A stretch of 64,000 nucleotides of DNA from Alteriqipengyuania_B sp035481675 (GTDB taxonomy: Bacteria; Pseudomonadota; Alphaproteobacteria; Sphingomonadales; Sphingomonadaceae), in NCBI RefSeq assembly GCF_035481675.1, contig NZ_JAYJJW010000002.1, positions 62,001 through 126,000 of the forward strand. Direction: 5' to 3'. Made by a program: the position numbers and the translations under genes. Numbering within the stretch: position 1 is the stretch's first letter; the number at the start of each line of letters is the position of its first letter. Shown here in pieces: positions 24,735 to 33,700 of this stretch. The notes beneath the pieces are model-generated. The model saw only the letters and a list, made by a program, of their open reading frames with translations. It searched no databases and was not told the DNA's origin.

Positions 24735-25457
24735 TCAATACATGTGCTGGCCGCCGTTGATGCTCATGGTGGAGCCGGTGACGAAGCCGGCTTCGTCGCT
24801 CACCAGGAAGCGCACGCCGCGGGCGATTTCCTCCGCCTGGCCGAGCCGGCCGACAGGGATCTTGGCGACGATCTTCTCCAGCACCTGCGGCGGGACGGCG
24901 GCGACCATGTCGGTGTCGATATAGCCCGGGGCGATGGCGTTGACCGTCACGCCGGACCGCGCGCCTTCCTGCGCCAGCGCCTTGGTGAAGCCGTGGATGC
25001 CGGACTTGGCGGCGGCGTAATTGACCTGGCCGTATTGCCCGGCCTGGCCGTTGATGCTGCCGATATTGACGATCCGGCCCCAGCCGCGCTCCCGCATGCC
25101 TGGGAAGCACGCCTTGGCCATGTTGAAGCACCCGCCGAGGTTGATGCGCATGACCTCGTTCCAGTCGTCCCAGCTCATCTTGTGGAGCGTGCCGTCGCGC
25201 GTGATGCCGGCGTTGTTGACGACGATGTCGACATAGCCGTGCTCGCTCGCGACCTGCTTGCATCCGTCCAGCACCGACTGGTGGTCGCCGACATCGAACT
25301 TGACCGCCGGGATGCCGGTATCGTCGGAAAACCGCTTCGCCGCATCGTCGTTGCCGCCGTAATTGGCGACGACCGTGTGGCCATCCTCTTTCAGCGCAAG
25401 GCAGATGGCCTTGCCGATGCCGCGGGTGCCGCCGGTGACGATTGCGATACGTGCCAT
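24735..25457 (-). CDS. phaB: Acetoacetyl-CoA reductase (short-chain dehydrogenase)
   Basis: A 240-residue NAD(P)H-dependent SDR closest to PhaB/PhbB, reducing acetoacetyl-CoA to (R)-3-hydroxybutyryl-CoA for polyhydroxyalkanoate synthesis. The nucleotide motif is TGGTRGIGKAI. VVNNAGITRDGTLHKM, the Ser in NIGSINGQ and YAAAKSG (Tyr/Lys) form the catalytic site, and the C-terminus is STMSINGGQHMY as in PhaB enzymes. The ATG follows GAGAGGACACCC. phaA and phaC are not adjacent, so a general FabG-like role is possible. Confidence 0.9.
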   Translation of the reverse strand: MARIAIVTGGTRGIGKAICLALKEDGHTVVANYGGNDDAAKRFSDDTGIPAVKFDVGDHQSVLDGCKQVASEHGYVDIVVNNAGITRDGTLHKMSWDDWNEVMRINLGGCFNMAKACFPGMRERGWGRIVNIGSINGQAGQYGQVNYAAAKSGIHGFTKALAQEGARSGVTVNAIAPGYIDTDMVAAVPPQVLEKIVAKIPVGRLGQAEEIARGVRFLVSDEAGFVTGSTMSINGGQHMY

Positions 25458-25594
25458 GGGTGTCCTCTCAGATGCCGCGCCGCTTTGCGGTCGCTTGGGT
25501 CAGGTGACGTTACGGCATGGGGAGGCTTCGCGGCAAGCGCGCGGATGAGAGCGCAGGCGCGCTCATACGAATTCAGCGATGTAGCGGAAACGGT

Positions 25595-26353
25595 TTAGAA
25601 GCGCAGCTTGGTGCCGACATAGACGGCGCCGGCATCCTTGCTGTCTTCGAGCGGGGCCAGCCGTTCGCGATCCTGCGACACGCGGACACCGGCGGTCACG
25701 TCGAGATTGCGGGTCACGCTGTAGCGGCCTTCGATATCGACGCTCTGGTCGCCGAGGCCGGACATGGAGCGCGGCGCGCGGCCGGCGGGCGTTTCGCTGG
25801 CGAGCGAGATATCCGCGCCGAAGCGGCTCGGCTTACCCTCTTCGCCGCGGGCCGGGCGGAATTTGGACAGGTCGGGCATCTGCACCTTGGCCACGCTGTC
25901 GGGCAGGGTAACCTGCGTCGGCGCGAAGCTCTGGTAATCCTTCGCGATGCCGAGGCTGTAGCTGGTCGGCGCAACGGCAAGCGTCGCGGCGGTCGGGGGC
26001 CGTTCGGCGACCTGCCGGATCGCGCTGCGGACCGAGATGGCGCGGGCCGTTTCCTCGTCCACGCGGACGGCCACGGTGACGGAGCGATCGGGACGGCTGG
26101 CGGACCCTGCGGGCGTAAAGCGCATCATCCGGCCCTTGCCGGTGCTGCGCTCGGCAAGATAGGCGGCCAGGCGATCGTCGACCGATGCGGGCGTGAAAGA
26201 GGCGAAACTGCCGCGTGCGGCAAGGTCGACCACGTCGCTCGCCACGCTGCGAACCTGCGCGGAGGCGGGCAGGACGAGGCCGAACGCGGCGACGGCGCAC
26301 AGCAAGCCGGCGGCGAAACCGCCTGCCCTTGCCGATGTTCCAAGCCGTGCCAT
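25595..26353 (-). CDS. Exported protein of unknown function, possibly outer-membrane
   Basis: A 252-residue protein with a signal peptide (LLCAVAAFGLVLPASAQ). The rest alternates polar and hydrophobic residues and ends in repeated-strand-like stretches (YSVTRNLDVTAGVRVSQD, GAVYVGTKLRF) with a terminal Phe, as in many outer-membrane beta-barrel proteins. The barrel reading is inferred from that ending and pattern. The start at MARLGTSARAGG is chosen because a longer upstream frame lacks a ribosome site and would remove the signal peptide. It is divergent from the DUF3576 gene over a long intergenic region. Confidence 0.7.
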   Translation of the reverse strand: MARLGTSARAGGFAAGLLCAVAAFGLVLPASAQVRSVASDVVDLAARGSFASFTPASVDDRLAAYLAERSTGKGRMMRFTPAGSASRPDRSVTVAVRVDEETARAISVRSAIRQVAERPPTAATLAVAPTSYSLGIAKDYQSFAPTQVTLPDSVAKVQMPDLSKFRPARGEEGKPSRFGADISLASETPAGRAPRSMSGLGDQSVDIEGRYSVTRNLDVTAGVRVSQDRERLAPLEDSKDAGAVYVGTKLRF

Positions 26354-26789
26354 CGTTGCTCTCTCGTCCCCTGTCCGGGCTATTGCCCGCCAATTGTTCA
26401 GGGCCAATGCCCACCGAATGTCGAGCAACCATTCAATACCCGAAGTGATGAACGGTTCCTGATTTCGGCTTGCCGCTATCGGCAGGCGCCCCTTCGAGTC
26501 GATAGCGTTACGCCCGTGCCGGGCAACTGGCGAGTCCTTATCGAAAAATTGCGCCAATCGGGGCCCGGAGTGTTGCCCTTTGTCAACATTGGCGCCCGTC
26601 CTGTGGCGGCGCTTCAGCAGGCGTTCACGCCCTGGCGGCTTTGCCTCGACCCGACCCCGGTCCGCCGACCGTTCCCGCATGCGGCCCATCGGGCTTGTGG
26701 CGCGGGCACGGGGTGGGTAGAGACGCTGGCGACCTGCAATTCGGACGGGCTGCCCGGCGGCCCCCGCGTATAAAGAGAGTTTGCCTGCG
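26354..26789. other. 436-bp intergenic region with nested hairpins
   Basis: No convincing gene. It should hold the divergent promoters of the exported protein and of the DUF3576-leuS group. Seen in it: a hairpin TGCCG-CTAT-CGGCA (26471-26484), and an inverted pair GCGCCAAT (26551-26558) / ATTGGCGC (26588-26595) that encloses a second stem TGTTG/CAACA (26571-26588). The longest open frame across it is antisense or non-coding. The nested stems could belong to an untranslated leader, but no known riboswitch was recognised. Confidence 0.4.
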
Positions 26790-27245
26790 ATGACCGCCAT
26801 CACCACCCCTTCGTTCACCCGGACCCTGCTGCGCGGCGCGATCGGCGCTGCGGCGCTTGCCGGACTTGCCGCCTGCGGCGGCGGCGACCGTCCGGCTGCC
26901 ACCTTGGCGGCAGCACAGGTGAATACGATCGGGGTCAATTCCTACCTCTGGCGCGCCAGCCTCGACACGCTGTCCTTCGCCCCGCTGCTGCAGGCCGATG
27001 CGGCCGGCGGCATCGTGATCACCGACTGGTATTCGCCGCCGAGCAATCCGAACGAGCGGGTGAAGCTGTCGGTCGCGATCCTCGACACGGACCTGCGCGC
27101 CGATGCGCTGCGGGTCGGCGCCACGCGGCAGGTGAACCAGGGCGGCACATGGGTCGCCGCACCGGTCCAGGCCGCCACCGTGCAGAAGCTGGAAGACATC
27201 ATCCTGACCCGCGCCCGCGAATTGCGCCGCAACGCGGTCGGCTGA
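26790..27245 (+). CDS. DUF3576 lipoprotein
   Basis: A 151-residue lipoprotein (lipobox LAACG, Cys29 from the ATG) with the DUF3576 core VNSYLWRASLDTLSFAPLLQ followed by GGIVITDWYSPPSNPNERVK. Function is unknown; family members sit next to leuS in many alphaproteobacteria, as here (leuS starts 52 bp downstream). A TTG three codons earlier is in frame, but the ATG lies at better distance from the AAAGAGAG ribosome site. Confidence 0.87.
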   Translation: MTAITTPSFTRTLLRGAIGAAALAGLAACGGGDRPAATLAAAQVNTIGVNSYLWRASLDTLSFAPLLQADAAGGIVITDWYSPPSNPNERVKLSVAILDTDLRADALRVGATRQVNQGGTWVAAPVQAATVQKLEDIILTRARELRRNAVG

Positions 27246-27297
27246 TCGCCGCCGCACAATTTCCGCGCGCGATCCGGACCTGACGGGGGCTAACCGA

Positions 27298-29832
27298 ATG
27301 ACCGAGCAATTCGATCCGTCGCAGGCCGACGGCAAGTGGCAGCGTGCCTGGGAAGAGGGTGCGTGTTTCGTCGCGCCCGAAGACCCCGCCGCCGATCCGC
27401 GGCCCAAGAGCTATATCCTCGAGATGTTCCCCTATCCCAGCGGGCGCATCCATATCGGCCACGTGCGCAATTACACGATGGGCGACGTGCTGGCGCGCTA
27501 CAAGAAGGCGACGGGGCACGCGGTGCTCCACCCGATGGGCTGGGACGCTTTCGGCATGCCGGCGGAAAACGCGGCGATGGAAAAGGGCGTGCACCCGGGC
27601 GGCTGGACGCGCGACAATATCGCCAACATGAAGGCGCAGCTGAAGCGCCTCGGCTTCGCGCTCGACTGGACGCGCGAGTTTGCCACCTGCGATCCGGAAT
27701 ATTACGGCCACGAACAGGCGCTGTTCCTCGACCTGTACGAAGCGGGCCTCGTCTATCGCAAGGAAAGCGAGGTCAACTGGGACCCCGTCGACCAGACCGT
27801 GCTCGCCAACGAGCAGGTCATCGACGGGCGCGGCTGGCGCAGCGGTGCCGAGGTCGAGAAGCGCAAGCTGTCGCAGTGGTTCCTGAAGATCACCCAGTTC
27901 GCACCGGGCCTGCTGGACGGGCTGGGCGAACTCGACGGCTGGCCCGACAAGGTGCGGCTGATGCAGGAAAACTGGATCGGCAAGTCGCGCGGGATGGAGC
28001 TGTCCTTCGACTTGTCGAACGGCGGGACGGTCGCGGTCTATTCGACCCGGCCCGACACGATTTTCGGCGCCAGCTTCCTCGCGGTTGCGCCCGACCACCC
28101 GTTGGCGCAGGCGGCGGCGGAAAAGGACGCCGCGGCGGCCGACTTCATCGCCGAATGCAAGCGCGGCGGCACGACCGCGGCGGAAGTCGAATCGGCCGAG
28201 AAGAAAGGTTTCCGGACCACGATTACCGCGCGCCATCCCTGTGAAAGCTGGCGCACGCTGCCCGTCTACATCGCCAATTTCGTGCTGATGGATTACGGCA
28301 CCGGCGCGGTGATGGGCGTGCCCGGCCACGACCAGCGCGATTTCGAATTTGCGATGAAATACAACCTGCCGATCCTGCGCGTGGTCGCCAGCGACCCGTC
28401 GAAGGCGGACGAGAAGTTCGGCACCGAGGCGGAGTCTGGCGACGGCGTGCTGGTCAATTCCGGCGCGCTCGACGGGATGGGCGTGGACGAGGCCAAGGCC
28501 GCGGTGATCGCCAAGGCTGAGGCCGAAGGCTGGGGCGAAGGCAAGACCGTGTGGCGCCTGCGCGACTGGGGCGTGTCGCGCCAGCGGTACTGGGGGACGC
28601 CGATCCCCTTCATCCATTGCGATGCCTGCGGAATCGTGCCCGTGCCCAAGGACCAGTTGCCCGTCACCCTGCCCGAAGACGTCGATTTCAAGGAGCCCGG
28701 CAACCCGCTGGCGCGCCACGATAGCTGGAAGAACGTGACCTGCCCCGGCTGCGGCGGCGACGCGTTACGCGAAACCGATACGCTCGACACCTTCGTCGAC
28801 AGCTCGTGGTATTTCCTGCGCTTCGCCAGCCAGCCGGCGGACAGGCCTTTCGACCGGGACGAGGTGGCTCAGTGGCTGCCGGTGGAGCAATATATCGGCG
28901 GGATCGAACATGCGATCCTGCACCTGCTCTACGCCCGCTTCTGGACCCGCGCGCTCGCCCACATCGGCAAGCTCGATTTCGCCGAGCCTTTCGCCAGTCT
29001 GTTTACGCAAGGCATGGTGACACACGAGACCTATTACCGGCGCAATCCCGACGGCGGCCAGCAGACCTTTTTCCTGCCCGAGGAAGTTGAGCGAAAGGGC
29101 GAAGCCGTCGTGCTGAAGGCAGACGGGTACCCGGTCACCACCGGGCGCGTCGTCAAGATGTCGAAGTCGAAGAAGAACGTCGTCGACCCCGACACGATCA
29201 TCGCCCGCTATGGTGCGGACGCGGTGCGCTGGTTCATGCTGTCCGACAGCCCGCCGGAACGCGACCTGCCATGGTCCGAAAGCGGGATCGAAGGCTGCTG
29301 GCGCTTCGTCCAGCGGTTGTGGCGCATCTTCGGGCAGTACGATGCGGCTGCCGCGGGCGAGGACAAGCCTCTGGCCCGCAAGACCCACCAGGCGATCGCC
29401 GCGGTCGCCTCGGACATCGAGGCGCTGGGCTTCAACAAGGCGGTGGCGCGGATTTACGAACTGACCGGTGCGGTGGAGAAAGCCGCGCCGTCCGCGTCGC
29501 GCAGCGAGGCGATCCTGGCGCTGCTCAAGATGGTCGCGCCGATGATGCCGCATGTCGCCGAGGAAGGCTGGGCCGCGATGAGCCAGGCCGGTCTCGTTGC
29601 AGATGCCCCGTGGCCTCAGGTGGATGAGGCGCTGCTGGTCGAGGACGAAGTGATCATCGCCGTCCAGCACAAGGGCAAGCTGCGCGACACGCTCACCGTG
29701 CCCAAGGGTCTCGCAAAAGAGGAACTGGAAGCGCGCGCTCTGGCGTGCGACAAGGTCCGGCGTTCGATCGACGGGGCAGAGGTGCGCAAGGTCATTGTCG
29801 TGCCCGACAGATTGGTGAATATCGTCACCTGA
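27298..29832 (+). CDS. leuS: Leucyl-tRNA synthetase
   Basis: An 844-residue class I aminoacyl-tRNA synthetase of normal length. The HIGH motif is in PYPSGRIHIGHVRNYT (residues ~52-55). The editing domain (CP1) contains STRPDTIFGASF and VMGVPGHDQRD. The KMSKS motif is in VKMSKSKKNVVDPD (about residue 620), followed by the anticodon-binding helix bundle. It charges tRNA-Leu in the cytoplasm. Its TGA shares one base with the ATG of lptE (TGATG), so the downstream genes are coupled. Confidence 0.98.
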   Translation: MTEQFDPSQADGKWQRAWEEGACFVAPEDPAADPRPKSYILEMFPYPSGRIHIGHVRNYTMGDVLARYKKATGHAVLHPMGWDAFGMPAENAAMEKGVHPGGWTRDNIANMKAQLKRLGFALDWTREFATCDPEYYGHEQALFLDLYEAGLVYRKESEVNWDPVDQTVLANEQVIDGRGWRSGAEVEKRKLSQWFLKITQFAPGLLDGLGELDGWPDKVRLMQENWIGKSRGMELSFDLSNGGTVAVYSTRPDTIFGASFLAVAPDHPLAQAAAEKDAAAADFIAECKRGGTTAAEVESAEKKGFRTTITARHPCESWRTLPVYIANFVLMDYGTGAVMGVPGHDQRDFEFAMKYNLPILRVVASDPSKADEKFGTEAESGDGVLVNSGALDGMGVDEAKAAVIAKAEAEGWGEGKTVWRLRDWGVSRQRYWGTPIPFIHCDACGIVPVPKDQLPVTLPEDVDFKEPGNPLARHDSWKNVTCPGCGGDALRETDTLDTFVDSSWYFLRFASQPADRPFDRDEVAQWLPVEQYIGGIEHAILHLLYARFWTRALAHIGKLDFAEPFASLFTQGMVTHETYYRRNPDGGQQTFFLPEEVERKGEAVVLKADGYPVTTGRVVKMSKSKKNVVDPDTIIARYGADAVRWFMLSDSPPERDLPWSESGIEGCWRFVQRLWRIFGQYDAAAAGEDKPLARKTHQAIAAVASDIEALGFNKAVARIYELTGAVEKAAPSASRSEAILALLKMVAPMMPHVAEEGWAAMSQAGLVADAPWPQVDEALLVEDEVIIAVQHKGKLRDTLTVPKGLAKEELEARALACDKVRRSIDGAEVRKVIVVPDRLVNIVT

Positions 29833-30341
29833 TGCGAATTGCTGCCGCCCCGTTTGCTGCCCCCATCGCTGCCCTGGCCATGGCCCTAGCGCTGCCCGCA
29901 TGCGGATTGCAGCCGCTCTATGCCGGCGGCGGGGACGGGGCGGTCGCGCGCGGGCTGGCGGATATCGAGGTCCCGGCCATCGAAGGGCGGGCGGGCTGGC
30001 TGGTCCGCAACGCCCTGATCGACCGGCTGGGAACATCCGGGCAGGGTTCGGCCCGCTACCGGCTCGACATCGTGCTGGACGACCAGCTCGAAGGGCTGGG
30101 CCTGCTGACCGACGAGACCATCGGCCGCGAACGGCGCACCTTGCGCGCGCGCTACCAGCTGGTCGACGTCGCCAGCGACACCGTGCTGCTCGACGCGACT
30201 GCCGGGTCCGACGCGGGGATCGACGTCGTCTCCTCCGAGTATGCGACGGTCGCGGCGGAGGAGCGGGCGCTCGAAAACCTCGCGCTCGAAGTGGCCGACC
30301 GGATCGTCACCCGCCTCAGCCTCGAACTTCGCGAGCCGTGA
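29832..30341 (+). CDS. lptE: LPS-assembly lipoprotein LptE
   Basis: A 169-residue outer-membrane lipoprotein, the plug partner of LptD in lipopolysaccharide export. Lipobox ALPACG (Cys24) runs directly into the LptE signature LQPLYAGG. A mixed alpha/beta domain follows with FAVISRLS-like ends here reading ADRIVTRLSLELREP. It is coupled to leuS upstream and to holA downstream (its TGA overlaps the holA GTG). The leuS-lptE-holA order is conserved across proteobacteria, which supports the assignment despite low sequence conservation. Confidence 0.92.
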   Translation: MRIAAAPFAAPIAALAMALALPACGLQPLYAGGGDGAVARGLADIEVPAIEGRAGWLVRNALIDRLGTSGQGSARYRLDIVLDDQLEGLGLLTDETIGRERRTLRARYQLVDVASDTVLLDATAGSDAGIDVVSSEYATVAAEERALENLALEVADRIVTRLSLELREP

Positions 30342-31381
30342 AGGCGACTCAGCGCGATTTCGCCCGCACCGCGAAGGGGGCCGCGGCGCAGTGCCGCTAT
30401 TTCTTCTTCTGCGGGCCAGACGAAGCGGGAGCCGCGGCGGCGGCCGACACGCTCGCCGGAATGCTCGACGATCCGGGCGAGAAGGTCGAATTGTCCGGCG
30501 GCGACCTCAAGCGCGACCCCGCGCTGCTGGGCGACGAGGCACGGTCTTCATCGCTGTTCGGCGAGACCCGCCACATCCGCGTGCGCGCCAGCGGCGATGA
30601 AATGGCGGAGCCGCTGCGCACGCTGATCGAGCAGGTCGAGGCCGACGGGGTGGAGCCCTGCCCCGTGCTGGTCGTGGCGACCTCCGCCACCGACAAGTCG
30701 CGCACGGCCAAGCTGCTGGAAAAGCGCAAGGATGCGCTGGTGGCGATGTTCTACCAGCCGACGCTGCACGATTTCACGCCCGTGGTGCGGCAGATGGCGG
30801 ACAAGGCGGGCCTGCGGCTCGACGGCGACATTGCGGAACGGATCGCGCGCGGCACGGGCCTCGATTCGCGGCTGGCGCAAAGCGAGATCGACAAGCTGGC
30901 GCTATATCTCGACGCGTCGATCCAGTCGCCCAAGGTGGTCGATGCGGAAGTCTTGGGCGCCATCGGCGCGACGACCGAGGAAGACGGCTTCATGCCGCTG
31001 GTCAACGCGGTCCTGTCGGGCGAGGCGCACAAGCTGCCGGCGGAAATGCGGCGGATGCGCGAGGTCGGGCTGAATTCCGTCGGGCTGGTGCTGGCGATGG
31101 AGCGACGCGCGGCGCAGCTGGCCGGCCTTGCCGCCCGGATGGGGCCGCGCGGCGATATCCAGTCCTTCATCGAAGGCGAAAAGCGCGCGCGGCGCATCTT
31201 CTTCAAGGACGAACGGGATCTCGCCGTCCAGCTGAGGGCATGGCGCGGGCCGAAACTGGCGCGGCTGACGCAGCGGCTGGTGGACCTCCATCGCCGGATG
31301 CTGGGCGACAGCCGCAGCGCCGACGTGCTGCTGGTGCAGGAACTGACCGCGATCGCCCGGCAGGCAGCACCCCGCCGATAA
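30338..31381 (+). CDS. holA: DNA polymerase III subunit delta
   Basis: A 347-residue clamp-loader subunit that opens the beta clamp. Visible are FFFCGPDEAGAAAAADTLAG (N-terminal Rossmann-like domain), the LFGETRHIRVRASGDE segment typical of delta, and the helical C-terminal collar with SFIEGEKRARRIFFKDE. GTG start overlapping the lptE stop (GTGA). A longer frame upstream is the wrong phase of lptE. The gene ends 21 bp from the convergent nucleotidyltransferase gene. Confidence 0.93.
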   Translation: MKATQRDFARTAKGAAAQCRYFFFCGPDEAGAAAAADTLAGMLDDPGEKVELSGGDLKRDPALLGDEARSSSLFGETRHIRVRASGDEMAEPLRTLIEQVEADGVEPCPVLVVATSATDKSRTAKLLEKRKDALVAMFYQPTLHDFTPVVRQMADKAGLRLDGDIAERIARGTGLDSRLAQSEIDKLALYLDASIQSPKVVDAEVLGAIGATTEEDGFMPLVNAVLSGEAHKLPAEMRRMREVGLNSVGLVLAMERRAAQLAGLAARMGPRGDIQSFIEGEKRARRIFFKDERDLAVQLRAWRGPKLARLTQRLVDLHRRMLGDSRSADVLLVQELTAIARQAAPRR

Positions 31382-31402
31382 TCGCGCGCCACTGACGCCG
31401 AA

Positions 31403-32503
31403 TTAGTCGCCCAGCCAGGCGTGGAGCGCGGTCATCTGCGCCGCCCTCCGCCGTGCGCCGGGATCCATGACCGCGTTCGCCAGCCGTCCCGCCCGGTTCG
31501 CCAGCCAGCGCGGATCGCGCCAAGGCCGCGGGGCAGTGGCACGGGTCTGCGGCAGCTCGCTCTTGCCAAGCCCGGCCAGCATGATGGCCCGATGCCGTTC
31601 CGCAAGGGGCTGGAGGAGCAGGTCCGGCGCCGCCGCGACTACGCTGTCGGGCACAAGCAGCGGGCATCGACTCCGGGCGAGCAGTCCCGGCGCCACCCAT
31701 CTCTCGGCGAGCGTCACGATCAGGGCAGCCGCGCGGGCCCAGCCGGCCCTGTCGGCCTCGGCCCAGATCGCGTCCCAGTCGAGCGGATGTGCCTCCGCAA
31801 GCCGCGCGATATCGACCAGCACCAGCGGCCCGGCATCGAGCGAATGGACATGGACCGCATGGACCACGAGATGCGCGAACTGGTGTTCGGGTGACGGGAA
31901 GGCCAAGCCATCGACCCCGACCATCTTGCCGAAGACATCCTCCGGCTCGCGCGGCATCAGCGGGTCGTCCGCCCGGCTCCACAGCCGCATGTGCAGCTCC
32001 ACCTCCACGCCGTCAGGTCCGACCAGCAGCGGCAAATGGTGATGCGCCGCGGCGAGCGTTGCGAAATCGTGCCGGACCGGCTCGGCGGGTTCGTATCCCG
32101 CGGCAAGCAGGGCGTACCACGCGGCCTGTGCCTTGTCCGGCGGGACGAGCACGTCGAGATCGCGCATCGGCCGCAGCGCAGGCTCCGCGTATGCATGGAG
32201 CGCCAGCGCGCTTCCTTTCAGGAATAACGGCTCGATGCCCCGCTCGCCCAGCACGTCGCGCAGAGCCAGTCGCGCGCGCTGGAGCGCCATGGCCGACAGC
32301 GCCGCACGGCGATGGGCGGCGGCGCATTCCGCCGCAAGGGAGGCAGGCAAGCTTCCGGAGTGGAGGCGATGGAGCAGGGGGCCGAGCCGGTGGTCCGCAG
32401 CCATCGCCGCGAGCGCGCTCCATTCGCGCTCGTCCAGCGCGCCCGCCGGTCCCGCATCGTCGCCGAGGAGGGCGAGCAGGGCGGTCCGCGCGGCCTCGCT
32501 CAT
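31403..32503 (-). CDS. Nucleotidyltransferase family protein (NTP_transf_5)
   Basis: A 366-residue predicted nucleotidyltransferase. The core motif LKGSALALHAYAEPALRPMR is followed directly by DLDVLV, the G-S...D-x-D pattern that binds Mg-nucleotide, near residues 100-120. Downstream is a helical region with HHHLPLLVGPDGVEVELHMR. Members of this family often sit in polysaccharide loci and act on unknown acceptors. Here it follows lptA by only 4 bp, so it is probably expressed with rnd-lptC-lptA, pointing to the cell envelope. That link is inference. Confidence 0.82.
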   Translation of the reverse strand: MSEAARTALLALLGDDAGPAGALDEREWSALAAMAADHRLGPLLHRLHSGSLPASLAAECAAAHRRAALSAMALQRARLALRDVLGERGIEPLFLKGSALALHAYAEPALRPMRDLDVLVPPDKAQAAWYALLAAGYEPAEPVRHDFATLAAAHHHLPLLVGPDGVEVELHMRLWSRADDPLMPREPEDVFGKMVGVDGLAFPSPEHQFAHLVVHAVHVHSLDAGPLVLVDIARLAEAHPLDWDAIWAEADRAGWARAAALIVTLAERWVAPGLLARSRCPLLVPDSVVAAAPDLLLQPLAERHRAIMLAGLGKSELPQTRATAPRPWRDPRWLANRAGRLANAVMDPGARRRAAQMTALHAWLGD

Positions 32504-32507
32504 TGCA

Positions 32508-33032
32508 TCAGTCGGGGACGGAGAAGCGCCCGGTCACGCGGCCCGACGGCTCGCCATTGGCGGCCGGTGCGCCGCTGCCTTCGATGGCGGAACGCCCGCT
32601 GCGCAAGTCGATGACGAGGTTACCGCCGCGCAGCCGGTCGGATCCGCGATCGATCCCGACCGCGCCTGACACGGTGATGATGCGGCGATTGAAATCGTAG
32701 ACCGCGACATTGCCCCGCACCGCCTCGTTCCCGCGAGTGACGTTCACGCCGCCGGTCGCGGTGATGCGCTGGATCTGCAGCGTTCCGGCGTCGGTGTAGT
32801 TGATGATCGTGTTCGCCGCCGTGAGCGTCAGGCCTGCCTGCCGGATCACGACATCGCCCGACAGCACGACGCGGTTCTGCCGGTCCTGCAGCTCGATCCG
32901 GTCGGCGGCGAAATCCACCGGCGCGTTGGAGTTGTGGTCGGCGATCGCCTGCGCCGCGACCTGCTGCAGGCCCAGCAGCGCGGCGGTGGCGGCAAGGAAA
33001 CCGAAAACGAAGCGGCGGAGGTAGGCGGTCAT
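32508..33032 (-). CDS. lptA: LPS transport periplasmic protein LptA
   Basis: A 174-residue periplasmic OstA-domain protein that forms the bridge carrying lipopolysaccharide across the periplasm. It has a signal peptide (FGFLAATAALLGLQQVAAQA) followed by the OstA signature DFAADRIELQDRQNRVVLSG and repeated beta-jellyroll strands. It is coupled to lptC, whose TGA shares a base with its ATG. The long open frame that extends far upstream is not real, since it runs through lptC and rnd. Confidence 0.93.
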   Translation of the reverse strand: MTAYLRRFVFGFLAATAALLGLQQVAAQAIADHNSNAPVDFAADRIELQDRQNRVVLSGDVVIRQAGLTLTAANTIINYTDAGTLQIQRITATGGVNVTRGNEAVRGNVAVYDFNRRIITVSGAVGIDRGSDRLRGGNLVIDLRSGRSAIEGSGAPAANGEPSGRVTGRFSVPD

Positions 33033-33676
33033 CACGGCATCCTCAATTTGCCCGGCACCATGCGCAGCCGCGCATTGCCGGACAGGGTGATCTCGCGCGC
33101 GTCCAGATCGGCGCGAATGGCGTTGGCGCTGAAGCTGCCGGCGGGAATGGCGCCTTCGATGCCGCCAGACCCGGTGACGGTATGTTCGGCAATGTCGACG
33201 GTCACGTTGCGCGCGGTCATCCGGTAGCCGTCGGCCGCTTCGAATTCGACCGTGTCGCCCACCGAAATGAGTTCCTTGGCGAAGTCGTAGACCGCGCCGG
33301 TCGCCTGCAGGATGGCGGGCCCGGCATCGAGCAGGATGCGCGCTTCCAGCCGGCCCATCTCGACCGTGGTGTCGGTGCTGGTTTCCTGTACCGCGCTGGC
33401 TGCCATGACCGAGAACGGCCGGCCGTTGTCGTCCTGCCCGCGGTACATTGCCTGGCGCACTGCCAGCCGGTCGGGCGCGATGGCGACCTTGTTGCGATCG
33501 AGCAGGAAGCTGATCTCTCCGCGCGGTGCCAGCGGGGTGACCACCATCAGCGCGGCGACCACGCCGACCGCCGCGGGCAGTGCCACGGCAAGGATGCGCA
33601 CCAGCCGGTCGTGCGCGCCGCCCGGCGCGGCGAGGCGCTGGCGGCGGTTGCGCATCTGGTCGGCGGCTGCGGTCAT
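33032..33676 (-). CDS. lptC: LPS export protein LptC
   Basis: A 214-residue inner-membrane protein with one N-terminal transmembrane helix (ILAVALPAAVGVVAALMVV) and a periplasmic beta-jellyroll (FLLDRNKVAIAPDRLAVRQA onwards) that hands lipopolysaccharide from LptBFG to LptA. Length and the lptC-lptA order are as expected. A TGATG overlap couples it to lptA. rnd lies 24 bp upstream. Confidence 0.92.
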   Translation of the reverse strand: MTAAADQMRNRRQRLAAPGGAHDRLVRILAVALPAAVGVVAALMVVTPLAPRGEISFLLDRNKVAIAPDRLAVRQAMYRGQDDNGRPFSVMAASAVQETSTDTTVEMGRLEARILLDAGPAILQATGAVYDFAKELISVGDTVEFEAADGYRMTARNVTVDIAEHTVTGSGGIEGAIPAGSFSANAIRADLDAREITLSGNARLRMVPGKLRMP

Positions 33677-33700
33677 CTGCTGCTTGTGGTCCCTGCCGCC

